A stretch of 64,000 nt of DNA from the NCBI RefSeq assembly GCF_900107155.1, contig NZ_FNOX01000007.1:118483-182482 (forward strand), given 5' to 3'. The notes beneath the pieces were generated by a model. The model did no database searches. It was not told the origin of the DNA and saw only the letters and a list, made by a program, of their open reading frames with translations. This document shows positions 1-7,497 of the stretch, in pieces. Each line of letters starts with the position of its first letter. Position 1 is the stretch's first letter. The DNA is from Pseudomonas salomonii (GTDB lineage: Bacteria; Pseudomonadota; Gammaproteobacteria; Pseudomonadales; Pseudomonadaceae). A program made the position numbers and the translations under genes.

Positions 1-322
1 TAAAACTGCTGCTGCAAAACCAGCGGCCAAGCCAGCTGCTAAAACCGCTGCTGCAAAACCAGCCGCCAAGCCAGTGGCTAAACCCGCTGCTGCCAAACCA
101 GCGGCCAAGCCAGTTGCCAAACCGGCTGCTGCCAAACCAGCGGTTAAGCCAGCTGCCAAACCTGCTGCCGCTAAACCGGCCGTCGCCAAGCCTGCTCCGG
201 CCAAGCCAGCAACTCCGGCAGCCGCGCCTGCTACCCCGGCAGCGTCCAGCGCTCCAACCGCATCGGCCAGCAGCACGCCTGCACCGGTAGCGCCAAGCAC
301 CACCCCAACCAGCGCTTCCTAA
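1..322 (+). CDS. algP: AlgP (AlgR3) histone-like protein, C-terminal part
   Basis: This is the 3' end of a gene that begins before the window; the reading frame is open from base 2 and stops with TAA at 320-322. The visible part is almost entirely repeats of the KPAA/AKPA type, followed by about 30 residues rich in Pro, Ala, Ser and Thr. This lysine-proline-alanine tail is the hallmark of AlgP, an H1-like DNA-binding protein of Pseudomonas linked to alginate gene expression in P. aeruginosa. The repeat DNA is built from near-identical 12-15 base units, so it is a natural site for repeat-number change. The stop overlaps the stop of the convergent gene on the other strand by two bases. Confidence 0.9.
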   Translation, partial: KTAAAKPAAKPAAKTAAAKPAAKPVAKPAAAKPAAKPVAKPAAAKPAVKPAAKPAAAKPAVAKPAPAKPATPAAAPATPAASSAPTASASSTPAPVAPSTTPTSAS

Positions 323-780
323 GTGCGGGTGGCCACGACGCGCAGCTGCTGCAGCGCGTCGTGGTCAAGGTTGGCGGCTTCGGTCGCCAAGCCTTCAAGC
401 CATTTCGGTTGACTCACTTCCCCAGTCGGCCATGCCTGCGCCAACGCTTCCAGGCGCGCTAATAATTCCCGTTCGGCCTCCAGCTCCAAAGCTTTGACTC
501 GCTCGCGTAATGCCGCCAGAGGCACATCCTGTTGCGCCAGGGCTCGCCATTGCATGCGCATCTGTCGTAACGGTTCGACCACCGTTTTTTGCCATGGGCG
601 TGCAAGCTGTTGCAGCGCGTGAATGCGCGCAGGCTCAAGCGCTACGCCGCGCCGTTCCAGCCACGCACCACAGAGCAACAGGCACACATCCGCGCCTTGT
701 TCCTGCAAGCGCAGGCAAGCGGCTTCGCACCCTGGGCGGGCGTAAATCGATAGGGCAAAGCTCCACAGGTCAGCGCACAT
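319..780 (-). CDS. TIGR02444 family protein (DUF2390), function unknown
   Basis: A 153-residue soluble protein with no signal peptide. It begins with MCADLWSFAL and is rich in Leu, Ala, Arg and Glu, predicting a helical bundle; a C-terminal stretch (about residues 95-130) looks like a short coiled coil. It matches my memory of the TIGR02444 family found beside algP and the ABC-F gene in pseudomonads. I chose the ATG at 780; an in-frame ATG at 804 would add MPAGLGVN, which lacks the family look. The gene converges on algP and is divergent from yheS, so the roughly 50 bases between 780 and 831 must hold both promoters. No function can be assigned. Confidence 0.8.
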   Translation of the reverse strand: MCADLWSFALSIYARPGCEAACLRLQEQGADVCLLLCGAWLERRGVALEPARIHALQQLARPWQKTVVEPLRQMRMQWRALAQQDVPLAALRERVKALELEAERELLARLEALAQAWPTGEVSQPKWLEGLATEAANLDHDALQQLRVVATRT

Positions 781-830
781 ATTCACACCCAAGCCAGCGG
801 GCAACGAAGCTGGTAGACTCCGCCGCCATT

Positions 831-2741
831 ATGATCCGACTTCAAAGCCTAACATTACAGCGTGGCCCGCAACGTCTTCTTGAAGACGCCGAGCTGACCC
901 TGCACGCCGGTCACAAAGCCGGCCTGATCGGTGCCAACGGCGCCGGCAAATCCACGTTGTTCGCCCTGTTGCTGGGTGAGCTGACCCCGGATTCCGGGGA
1001 CTGCTTGCTGCCGGCCGACTGGCGCATTGCCCATATGCGCCAGGAGATCGACACCCTCGACCGCATTGCGATCGACTACGTGCTCGATGGCGACCTGCGC
1101 CTGCGCCAGGTGCAACACGACCTCGCCGAGGCCGAGAAAGCCCAGGACGGCGCCGCACAGGCCCGCCTGCACTCGGAGCTGGACAGTGCCGACGGCTACA
1201 CCGCCGATGCCCGCGCCCGCAAGATGCTGGCTGGCCTTGGGTTTACCAACGAACAGATGGATCGCCCGGTCGCCGACTTCTCCGGTGGCTGGCGCATGCG
1301 CCTGAACCTGGCCCAGGCACTGATGTGCCCGTCGGACTTGTTGCTGCTCGACGAACCGACCAACCACTTGGACCTCGATGCGATCCTGTGGCTGGAAGAC
1401 TTCCTCAAGAACTATCAGGGCACCTTGTTGCTGATTTCCCACGACCGGGACTTCCTCGATGCCGTGGTCGATAACATCGCCCACGTCGAACAGAAGAAGA
1501 TCACGCTGTACCGTGGCGGCTACACCGCGTTCGAACGCGCGCGCGCCGAGCGTCTGGCCCAGCAGCAACAGGCCTTCGAAAAGCAGCAGGCGCAACGTGC
1601 GCACATGGAAAGCTACATCGCCCGGTTCAAGGCCCAGGCCACCAAGGCCCGCCAGGCCCAGAGCCGGATCAAGGCGCTGGAGCGCATGGAAGAGCTGTCG
1701 GCGGCCCATGTCGATTCGCCGTTCGACTTTGTATTCCGTGAATCGGTGAAAATCTCCAGCCCCTTGCTGGATCTCTCGGATGCACGCCTGGGTTATGGCG
1801 ACAAAACCATCCTGGAGAAGGTCAAGCTGCAGCTCACACCGGGTGCGCGCATCGGTTTGCTTGGCCCTAACGGCGCGGGCAAATCGACGCTGATCAAGAA
1901 CCTGTCCGGCGAGCTTGAGCCTTTGGCCGGCCGCCTGACCCGTGGCGAGAACACGGTGGTGGGCTACTTCGCCCAGCATCAGTTGGACTCTCTGGACTCC
2001 AAGGCCAGCCCGTTGCTGCACCTGCAGCGTCTGGCGCCGACCGAGCGCGAACAAACGCTGCGTGACTTCCTTGGCGGTTTCGATTTCCGTGGCGCACGCA
2101 TTGATGAGCCGGTACTGAATTTCTCCGGCGGCGAAAAGGCCCGTCTTGCCCTGGCATTGATTGCCTGGGACCGGCCGAACCTGCTGCTGCTCGACGAACC
2201 GACCAACCACCTGGATCTGGAGATGCGCCTGGCGCTGACCATGGCCCTGCAGGAGTTCAGTGGTGCGGTGCTTGTTGTGTCTCACGATCGCCACTTGCTC
2301 AAGAGCACCACCGACAACTTTCTGCTGGTGGCTGACGGCAAGGTTGAAGAGTTCGACGGCGACCTGGATGACTATGCGCGTTGGCTGACTGATTACCGCC
2401 TGCGCAACGCGCCCGTGAGTAATACGCCGGTCAACCCCGACAAAACCGACAAGAAGGCCCAGCGCCAGGCAGCCGCCGCCCTGCGCCAGCAGTTGGCGCC
2501 GCACAAGCGCGAAGCCGACAAGCTGGAAGCCGAGCTGGGCAAGGTGCATGAGCGCCTGGCAAAGATCGAAACCAGCCTGGGCGACAGCGCCGTCTACGAG
2601 GCGGCGCGCAAGAACGAACTGCGCGACCTGCTGGCCGAACAAGCCAAGCTCAAGGTGCGCGAAGGGCAGTTGGAGGAGGCCTGGATGGAAGCCCTCGAAG
2701 TGCTCGAAACCTTGCAAGCGGAGCTGGAGGCGCTGTCCTGA
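831..2741 (+). CDS. yheS: ABC-F family ATPase YheS
   Basis: A 636-residue cytosolic protein with two ABC ATPase domains and no membrane segment, the ABC-F layout. Domain 1 has Walker A GANGAGKST at residues 34-42, the signature SGGWR at 151-155 and Walker B LLLDEPTNH at 171-179. A charged linker follows, with the family run RFKAQATKARQAQSRIK, then domain 2 with GPNGAGKST, SGGEKARL and a second LLLDEPTNH. The C-terminus (from about residue 540) is a charged coiled coil. Length and sequence fit E. coli YheS (637 residues) better than Uup. ABC-F proteins act on ribosomes, usually at the E site, to relieve stalled translation. The start is the ATG followed by IRLQSLTL; the frame stays open upstream but that extension looks non-coding. 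The stop overlaps the next start (TGATG). Confidence 0.92.
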   Translation: MIRLQSLTLQRGPQRLLEDAELTLHAGHKAGLIGANGAGKSTLFALLLGELTPDSGDCLLPADWRIAHMRQEIDTLDRIAIDYVLDGDLRLRQVQHDLAEAEKAQDGAAQARLHSELDSADGYTADARARKMLAGLGFTNEQMDRPVADFSGGWRMRLNLAQALMCPSDLLLLDEPTNHLDLDAILWLEDFLKNYQGTLLLISHDRDFLDAVVDNIAHVEQKKITLYRGGYTAFERARAERLAQQQQAFEKQQAQRAHMESYIARFKAQATKARQAQSRIKALERMEELSAAHVDSPFDFVFRESVKISSPLLDLSDARLGYGDKTILEKVKLQLTPGARIGLLGPNGAGKSTLIKNLSGELEPLAGRLTRGENTVVGYFAQHQLDSLDSKASPLLHLQRLAPTEREQTLRDFLGGFDFRGARIDEPVLNFSGGEKARLALALIAWDRPNLLLLDEPTNHLDLEMRLALTMALQEFSGAVLVVSHDRHLLKSTTDNFLLVADGKVEEFDGDLDDYARWLTDYRLRNAPVSNTPVNPDKTDKKAQRQAAAALRQQLAPHKREADKLEAELGKVHERLAKIETSLGDSAVYEAARKNELRDLLAEQAKLKVREGQLEEAWMEALEVLETLQAELEALS

Positions 2742-3313
2742 TGGAAGCGTTGCAGTTACCGCTGCCGGCACAATGGATCGCCCCGGTCTGGGTGGGTGTG
2801 CAAATCCTGCTGATCCTGCTGGCGGGTTATTTCGCCCAGCGCTTCGTGGCCAAAGTCCTGAATCGCCTGGGTGAACGCTACCCGTTGCCGCCTCAGTTGC
2901 TGATGCCACTGCGTGGCGGCCTGCGCTGGCTGATCATGGGCAGTGCGCTGATTTTTGTGCTGGAGCGCCTGGGCGTGTCCGCCACTGTGTTGTGGACGGC
3001 GCTGTCGGGGTTTGTCGCAGTCGCGGCCGTGGCGTTTTTTGCCATGTGGTCGGTACTGTCCAACCTGCTGTGTGCGATTTTGATCTTTACCGTCGGGCCG
3101 TTTCGCCTCGGTGATATCGTCGAGCTGGTGGATACGGTCGACAAGCCGGGTGTAAAAGGCCGGGTGGTGGCGATCAACCTGCTCTACACCACACTCATTG
3201 AGGTGGAGGAGGCCGGCACTGACAATGCGATGGTGCAGGTGCCAAACAGCCTGTTCTTTCAGCGCTCGGTGCGGCGTTGGCCAGGTACCCACGTGTTTCC
3301 AGGCGACCGCTAG
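2741..3313 (+). CDS. small MscS-family mechanosensitive channel
   Basis: A 190-residue inner-membrane protein. Three hydrophobic segments are visible, at about residues 14-34, 58-78 and 84-112; the last is Ala/Gly/Val rich and ends in the family-like run NLLCAILIF, corresponding to pore helix TM3 of MscS. It is followed by FRLGDIVEL, which opens the beta domain of MscS proteins (compare the PFxxGD motif). The protein is shorter than MscS (286) because the large C-terminal cytoplasmic domain is cut to about 70 residues. It is translationally coupled to yheS (TGATG overlap). It probably opens under membrane tension, but with a minimal vestibule its gating is unclear. Confidence 0.85.
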   Translation: MEALQLPLPAQWIAPVWVGVQILLILLAGYFAQRFVAKVLNRLGERYPLPPQLLMPLRGGLRWLIMGSALIFVLERLGVSATVLWTALSGFVAVAAVAFFAMWSVLSNLLCAILIFTVGPFRLGDIVELVDTVDKPGVKGRVVAINLLYTTLIEVEEAGTDNAMVQVPNSLFFQRSVRRWPGTHVFPGDR

Positions 3314-3401
3314 CATTCACGTCGTGTAAAAATCTATAGCCAGTCTTCGGTCGGCGGAGTTAGCTTAAGCCTTACTCGCAAACTCCCTTCTGAGGTGTGT
3401 A

Positions 3402-4034
3402 ATGGCACTCGACACATGGCTGGCCTTTTTCCTGGCCAGTTGGATCATCTCCCTTTCCCCCGGCGCCGGTGCCATCGCTTCGATGTCCAGCGGCCTGCAA
3501 TACGGTTTCCTGCGCGGCTACTGGAACGCCATTGGCCTGCAGTTGGGCCTGGCGATGCAGATCGCCGTGGTGGCGGGTGGGCTGGGTGCCATTCTTGCGG
3601 CGTCTTCGACTGCGTTTTATGCGATCAAGTGGTTTGGTGTGGCGTACCTGGTGTATTTGGCCATCAAACAGTGGCGCGCCCTACCGATGGACATGAGCGA
3701 GGATGCGACGATACGCCCGATCGGCAAGCCAATGGCGATGATATTCCGTGGCTTCCTGGTCAACGCGAGCAACCCCAAGGCGTTGGTGTTCATGCTGGCG
3801 GTTCTGCCGCAGTTCGTGAACCCGCAGGCGCCGCTGCTGGTCCAGTACCTGATCCTGGGCGCAACCATGATCAGCGTCGACATGATCGTAATGGCGGGCT
3901 ACACGGGGCTTGCGTCGAAAGTCTTGCGGTTGCTGCGTACGCCCAAGCAGCAGAAACGCATGAATCGCACGTTTGCCGGATTGTTTGTGGGAGCGGCGGG
4001 GTTTCTCGCCAGCTTGCATCGCGCAACGGCTTGA
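3402..4034 (+). CDS. LysE/RhtB family amino-acid exporter
   Basis: A 210-residue inner-membrane protein with five to six hydrophobic segments and the N-terminal family motif SPGAGAI (residues 18-24), matching the LysE/RhtB superfamily of amino-acid and metabolite exporters. The central motif NASNPKALVF (about 125-134) is the second family signature. A Shine-Dalgarno-like GAGGTG lies about 6 bases upstream of the ATG at 3402. Substrate cannot be read from sequence; homoserine, threonine, lysine or leucine are typical. The gene ends about 50 bases from the convergent LpoB-type operon. The last part of the coding sequence contains GTGGGAGCGGCGGGG, which resembles a REP half-site but is read as VGAAG in a normal family C-terminus. 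Confidence 0.88.
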   Translation: MALDTWLAFFLASWIISLSPGAGAIASMSSGLQYGFLRGYWNAIGLQLGLAMQIAVVAGGLGAILAASSTAFYAIKWFGVAYLVYLAIKQWRALPMDMSEDATIRPIGKPMAMIFRGFLVNASNPKALVFMLAVLPQFVNPQAPLLVQYLILGATMISVDMIVMAGYTGLASKVLRLLRTPKQQKRMNRTFAGLFVGAAGFLASLHRATA

Positions 4035-4085
4035 TTGACGAAACCAGCTCCCACATTTGTTATGTGTTGGCTTTGAGATGACGGC

Positions 4086-4826
4086 TCAGCGCAGAATCTT
4101 CGGCGCTTCATCCCTTGGCAGGTTATTGCGCAGTGCAGGCTTGCCCGGGTCTTGGTAGCCACCGCCCAGTTGCTCCGCCAGTTGGCGCGCCACGTCCTCA
4201 CCCAGCGCTTTCGACACTTCCCGCACCACACGCGGCCGGTTCAGGCTCACGCGCACGTCACGGTTGTTCACCAGCTTGGTGTCCTGGCCCTCACCCATGG
4301 CGGTAAACGCCGAGGTGATCTCGAAGGTTCGCGTATTGATCAGGCTGAAATCGGCCACCAGCGTCAGGCCCAGCACCGCCGAGTAGCTGTTGGTGTGGTC
4401 CAGGGCGTTGATGTCCTGGGTGAAATCGATGTCTGACAGGGTGCCGAACAGCACATAGTCCGCGCCCTTGAAGTTACCGGCCTTGATGCGTTTGATCACG
4501 TCATAGACGTCACCTTTTGCGTCGGCGGTGTAGGGCGTACCCTGCACCAGCTGAAACTGGTGCGACTTGAGGATCTCGCCCTTGATATCGCCGCTGAATT
4601 TACGCAGCTCGGCCTGTTCGATGTAGCTGGTGCGGCTCTCGTACTCGCTGTAGCTCGAAGCTCCGCTGGCGCTGTAGCCACTGGCCTGGAAATTGTTGCT
4701 GGCCGACACCGCGTGGATGTACTCCTCGACTCGCGCCTCGTACGCCAGGTCGGTGACCGCGATCTTCGGGGCGGCCGAAACGCCAAAGGCGCACAGCAGG
4801 CCGATCATGCCGATCCATGCACGCAT
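4086..4826 (-). CDS. LpoB/CsgG-like periplasmic protein without lipobox
   Basis: A 246-residue protein with a Sec signal peptide (MRAWIGMIGLLCAFGVSAA, cut near residue 19) but no cysteine at the cleavage site, so it should be soluble in the periplasm. The mature part starts PKIAVTDLAYE and contains GADYVLFGTLSDID, a pattern shared with the LpoB and CsgG fold. It is the last gene of a minus-strand operon and starts 3 bases after the lpoB stop. Its position and fold suggest a paralogue of LpoB that lost lipid anchoring, perhaps forming a mixed complex. A role in activating penicillin-binding proteins is inferred from family only. A Ser/Tyr-rich run near residues 48-66 is unusual for LpoB. Confidence 0.75.
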   Translation of the reverse strand: MRAWIGMIGLLCAFGVSAAPKIAVTDLAYEARVEEYIHAVSASNNFQASGYSASGASSYSEYESRTSYIEQAELRKFSGDIKGEILKSHQFQLVQGTPYTADAKGDVYDVIKRIKAGNFKGADYVLFGTLSDIDFTQDINALDHTNSYSAVLGLTLVADFSLINTRTFEITSAFTAMGEGQDTKLVNNRDVRVSLNRPRVVREVSKALGEDVARQLAEQLGGGYQDPGKPALRNNLPRDEAPKILR

Positions 4827-4829
4827 TGC

Positions 4830-5417
4830 TTAGCGCTCCGTGGTCTTGCGGATTTCTTTCTCGTCCATCCATTCGGCCAGGCCGCTTTCAACGTCGATCA
4901 ACTGCAGGCTGAACTTGTAGAACACGTCCTTGTAGTCCGAGCTGCGCTTGACGATGGAGCTGATGGAACCTTCCAGGCGGTACTTGGCGGCAACCATGTT
5001 GCCGGTTTTGCTCACCGTGGATTTTTTGTACAGGCCGCTCTGGTTTTGCAGCTTGAGCTGGTCGACCTGGCTTTGCATGTCGGTGTTATCGCTGGCGAAA
5101 CGCGCGGTGCCGGTTTTCATCAACTGGGTCTTGATCGACGTGGTGATCTCGCGGGTATCGATGTACTCGCTGGTCTTGTTCTTCACGTCGTACACCTGCA
5201 CCACTGGGCGGCCTTGCAGGATGCCGGACTGGGCCAGGGAGCGGGTCATGCTCTCGGCGATCATCTGCAGGTCGGTGGAGCCGAACTCGTTGGTCACCAG
5301 CTCCACGGCCTTGGAGTCACCATAGCTGATGTTCTTGCCGCCGAGTACCGGCGAGGTGTTGGAGCAACCGCTGGCCAGAAGGGCAACGAGGGCGAGAATC
5401 GAGAAGCGTGCAAACAT
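4830..5417 (-). CDS. lpoB: LpoB, outer-membrane lipoprotein activator of PBP1b
   Basis: A 195-residue lipoprotein with lipobox LLASGC (cysteine 18). The mature part carries LpoB hallmarks: a residue run ELVTNEFGSTDLQMIAESMT, then RPVVQVYDVKNKTSEYIDT and KYRLEGSISSIVK. In E. coli LpoB spans the periplasm from the outer membrane and stimulates the glycosyltransferase of PBP1b; it has a longer disordered linker than seen here, so the reach of this protein may differ. I chose the ATG at 5417, which has AGAGAGA upstream, over an ATG 39 bases further up that would destroy the signal peptide. It lies between ycfL and the unlipidated paralogue, with ycfL ending 35 bases before the start. Confidence 0.85.
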   Translation of the reverse strand: MFARFSILALVALLASGCSNTSPVLGGKNISYGDSKAVELVTNEFGSTDLQMIAESMTRSLAQSGILQGRPVVQVYDVKNKTSEYIDTREITTSIKTQLMKTGTARFASDNTDMQSQVDQLKLQNQSGLYKKSTVSKTGNMVAAKYRLEGSISSIVKRSSDYKDVFYKFSLQLIDVESGLAEWMDEKEIRKTTER

Positions 5418-5452
5418 GGGGAAATCTCTCTGAATACGGTTAGCGCAGCGGC

Positions 5453-5824
5453 TCAAGGGGTTTTCACTTCGAGACGGAAGTCAGCGGCCTGGGGCAGGTT
5501 GGCGATGGCCGGCAGGAAAGTCGCCTGGTTGGCGTACAGGTTCAGCACTTTCCAGGTTTCTTCATCGCCCACCGGGAAGCCGTCGGCGCCCAGCCAGGCG
5601 AAGCGGTAATACATCATCTGGTTGCTGCTGGTGATGTTGCTCAACTGCACCTTGGCGGTGAGGAAGCCATTTTCGCGGGCCACGCGGATGGCGCCGACGG
5701 CGATGCCCTTGAACTTGCCCATCACCACGATCTTGCTGGCGGCACTGCCGGGCTCCGGTGGCGGCGGGGTGGCGCAGCCGGCGAGCAGGACCAGCGCCAG
5801 GGCGCCGAGGATGAAATGACGCAT
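5453..5824 (-). CDS. ycfL: YcfL-family (DUF1425) lipoprotein
   Basis: A 123-residue lipoprotein with lipobox VLLAGC (cysteine 17), followed by a short Pro-rich linker (TPPPPEPG) and a compact beta-rich domain with QLSNITSSNQMMYYRFAWLGADGFPV, split here as the family core of DUF1425/YcfL. In E. coli ycfL lies directly upstream of lpoB, and the same order is kept here, which supports both calls. The ATG at 5824 has a good AAGGAG Shine-Dalgarno 8 bases upstream. The gene starts 10 bases after the stop of the larger COG3014-type lipoprotein. Function is unknown; co-location points to the LpoB pathway at the outer membrane. Confidence 0.82.
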   Translation of the reverse strand: MRHFILGALALVLLAGCATPPPPEPGSAASKIVVMGKFKGIAVGAIRVARENGFLTAKVQLSNITSSNQMMYYRFAWLGADGFPVGDEETWKVLNLYANQATFLPAIANLPQAADFRLEVKTP

Positions 5825-5834
5825 AACGTGCTCC

Positions 5835-7229
5835 TTAAGGTTGTTTGAGGGCGATAGCCTGGGTGGAAGTGCTCGGAACCACATGAGCTGCAAGGCCAGC
5901 GGCGAACACCTGGTTGCCGACCACGCGCAGGGTGATCACCTGATAGCGCTGGTCAGCCTTGACCGTCACCCGTGTGCCGCCCAGGGCATTGGGCAGGCTG
6001 ACCTGGTGCTCGCCGTGCTTGAGGCGCAGGCGTGTCACCTGGGTCATGTCCGGCAGCGTGCGCCAGGTGCGGGTGTCGGCGCCTTCGGTCACCGCCGAGG
6101 CGATGCCCAGCACCAGGCCCGCCATGGGGTTGGTCTTGTTCAGGTTGTTTTGCGTCACGCCACGGCTGACGGCCCGCACGGTGGTGCGCAGGATGATCCC
6201 CGGCATGTCGTCACGCAGGGCACGGCGGGACATGGCGGTGGTGCTATTGAGCACGGTGAGGTTCTGCTGCTTGCCGTCGACGCCGATCTGGCCGAAAGCC
6301 TGGGTGGAGGTGTCGGCCTTGATCACCGGGAACGAGAGCGGGGTGATCACCAAATGGCCGTCAATCGGAATTGGCAGCGGCAGGCGGATCGAATCTCGCG
6401 CCGGTGCCAGGCCGCTCTGCACCACGATCAGTACGTCGGTCTCGTCGGCGCCGACCTTGGACTTGTCCAGGTCCAGCAACGCCTGTTCCAGCAGCGGCGT
6501 ATTGGGGCGCAACTCGGCGGCCTTGCGATAGCCCGGTGCAGCCAGGTCTTTCTCACCCAGGGCTTCGTAGACAAAGCCTGCCAGGTAATGGCTGAACGCG
6601 CTCTGGTAGCTGTTCTTGAGGCCGACCACTTCCGGCGCGTCCAGTGCTTCAATCGGATAGCCGCGCAGGTCCTTGACCTGGGTAGTGACGCCCTGGCGCT
6701 CGGCTTCGTTCTCGCGCTTGAGGTATTCCTTGTCCCGCAGGTCGGCAATCACGGCTTCGCGCTCGTGGGTCTTCTTGATTTCGGTACGGGCGCCGTCGAA
6801 ATCATTCAGGGCCAGCAGGTTCAGGGCCATCTGGGTGGTCAGCATGACTTTTTCGTAGTCATAACCTTCGTAGCGACGCACCTTGTCGTTAACCAGGAAA
6901 CTGCCGAACTGGGCGAGGTACTTTTCGCTGTCGAACTTGACCGACTCTTCCCACTTGAACACTTGCAGGTCGGCGCTGCGCCAGGCGGTCTGGCTGCCGG
7001 TGAGGTCGCCCTTGGCGCGCAACAACTCGCCCTTTTCAAAGAAGTAGAGCAGGTCCTTGTCTTCGCCGGTGTTGTTCTTTTCCAGCAGGGTCAGGGCGCC
7101 GTCGACGTTACCGGTGGCCAGCTGCTGGTTGGTGGCTTGCAGCTCGGTGTCGTAGCTGCGAAACATTGAACAACCGGAGAGCAAGGTAACCGCCGCCAGT
7201 GTGAGCGGGGCTAAGGCGCGAAATGCCAT
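5835..7229 (-). CDS. COG3014-type lipoprotein with TPR-like repeats
   Basis: A 464-residue lipoprotein with lipobox TLLSGC (cysteine 20). Residues 30-280 are helical and carry TPR-like features (for example ALTLLEKNN and SHYLAGFVYEALGEKDLAAPGYRKA), consistent with a scaffold. The C-terminal third is beta-rich with repeated VLIVVQSG and TRTWRTLPD elements. It matches my memory of COG3014 proteins that precede ycfL-lpoB in Pseudomonas. The frame is open 156 bases upstream, but the ATG at 7229 begins the signal peptide and the promoter lies inside the open upstream part, so the short form is chosen. It is first in the operon with ycfL, lpoB and the LpoB paralogue. Confidence 0.75.
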   Translation of the reverse strand: MAFRALAPLTLAAVTLLSGCSMFRSYDTELQATNQQLATGNVDGALTLLEKNNTGEDKDLLYFFEKGELLRAKGDLTGSQTAWRSADLQVFKWEESVKFDSEKYLAQFGSFLVNDKVRRYEGYDYEKVMLTTQMALNLLALNDFDGARTEIKKTHEREAVIADLRDKEYLKRENEAERQGVTTQVKDLRGYPIEALDAPEVVGLKNSYQSAFSHYLAGFVYEALGEKDLAAPGYRKAAELRPNTPLLEQALLDLDKSKVGADETDVLIVVQSGLAPARDSIRLPLPIPIDGHLVITPLSFPVIKADTSTQAFGQIGVDGKQQNLTVLNSTTAMSRRALRDDMPGIILRTTVRAVSRGVTQNNLNKTNPMAGLVLGIASAVTEGADTRTWRTLPDMTQVTRLRLKHGEHQVSLPNALGGTRVTVKADQRYQVITLRVVGNQVFAAGLAAHVVPSTSTQAIALKQP

Positions 7230-7320
7230 GCAAACTTCTTCCCTGAGAGTGATCGGCTGATGTGCAAATTCCTCATAAAAACGAGGATATAAATTCCCTT
7301 TCGCAATAACAGGGCGCGGC

Positions 7321-7348
7321 ATTATAGGCGTCATTGCTGGCAAAACAA
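7321..7348 (-). promoter_or_regulatory. sigma-70 promoter of the COG3014-ycfL-lpoB operon
   Basis: On the minus strand a perfect TATAAT (-10) covers 7321-7326, preceded at a 16-base spacing by TTGTTT (-35) at 7343-7348. Transcription would begin near 7314, leaving an untranslated leader of about 85 bases before the ATG at 7229. The spacing and the exact -10 box make this one of the clearest promoters in the window. No operator is recognised. Confidence 0.6.
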
Positions 7349-7497
7349 TGGCTTTTTGCCGTTGCAACTCGCGTTTATATGCCATTACTTGCCCCTTTAA
7401 TGCACAGGGCTCACCTGCGCCAAATCACTAACACCTTGAGTCAAACCCTTTAAAATTTAACAATGTGTTACTTCGTATTTCCCTTTGAGATTCATTC

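Noticed and set aside
855..2909. long open frame of 684 codons on the minus strand opposite yheS
   Set aside because: It mirrors yheS exactly, has no domain, and arises from high-GC codon use; the same holds for long frames opposite ppk (14321-16021), rbbA (41442-42764), glpT (36996-38384) and ubiD (30623-32188).
3980..4060. REP-like GTGGGAGCGGCGGGG at the end of the LysE-type gene
   Set aside because: It encodes normal family C-terminal residues and lacks a full inverted partner; only AGCTCCCACA 40 bases later resembles a half-site.
7230..7385. 52-residue N-terminal extension of the COG3014-type lipoprotein
   Set aside because: It contains the promoter, is not lipoprotein-like, and would bury the signal peptide.
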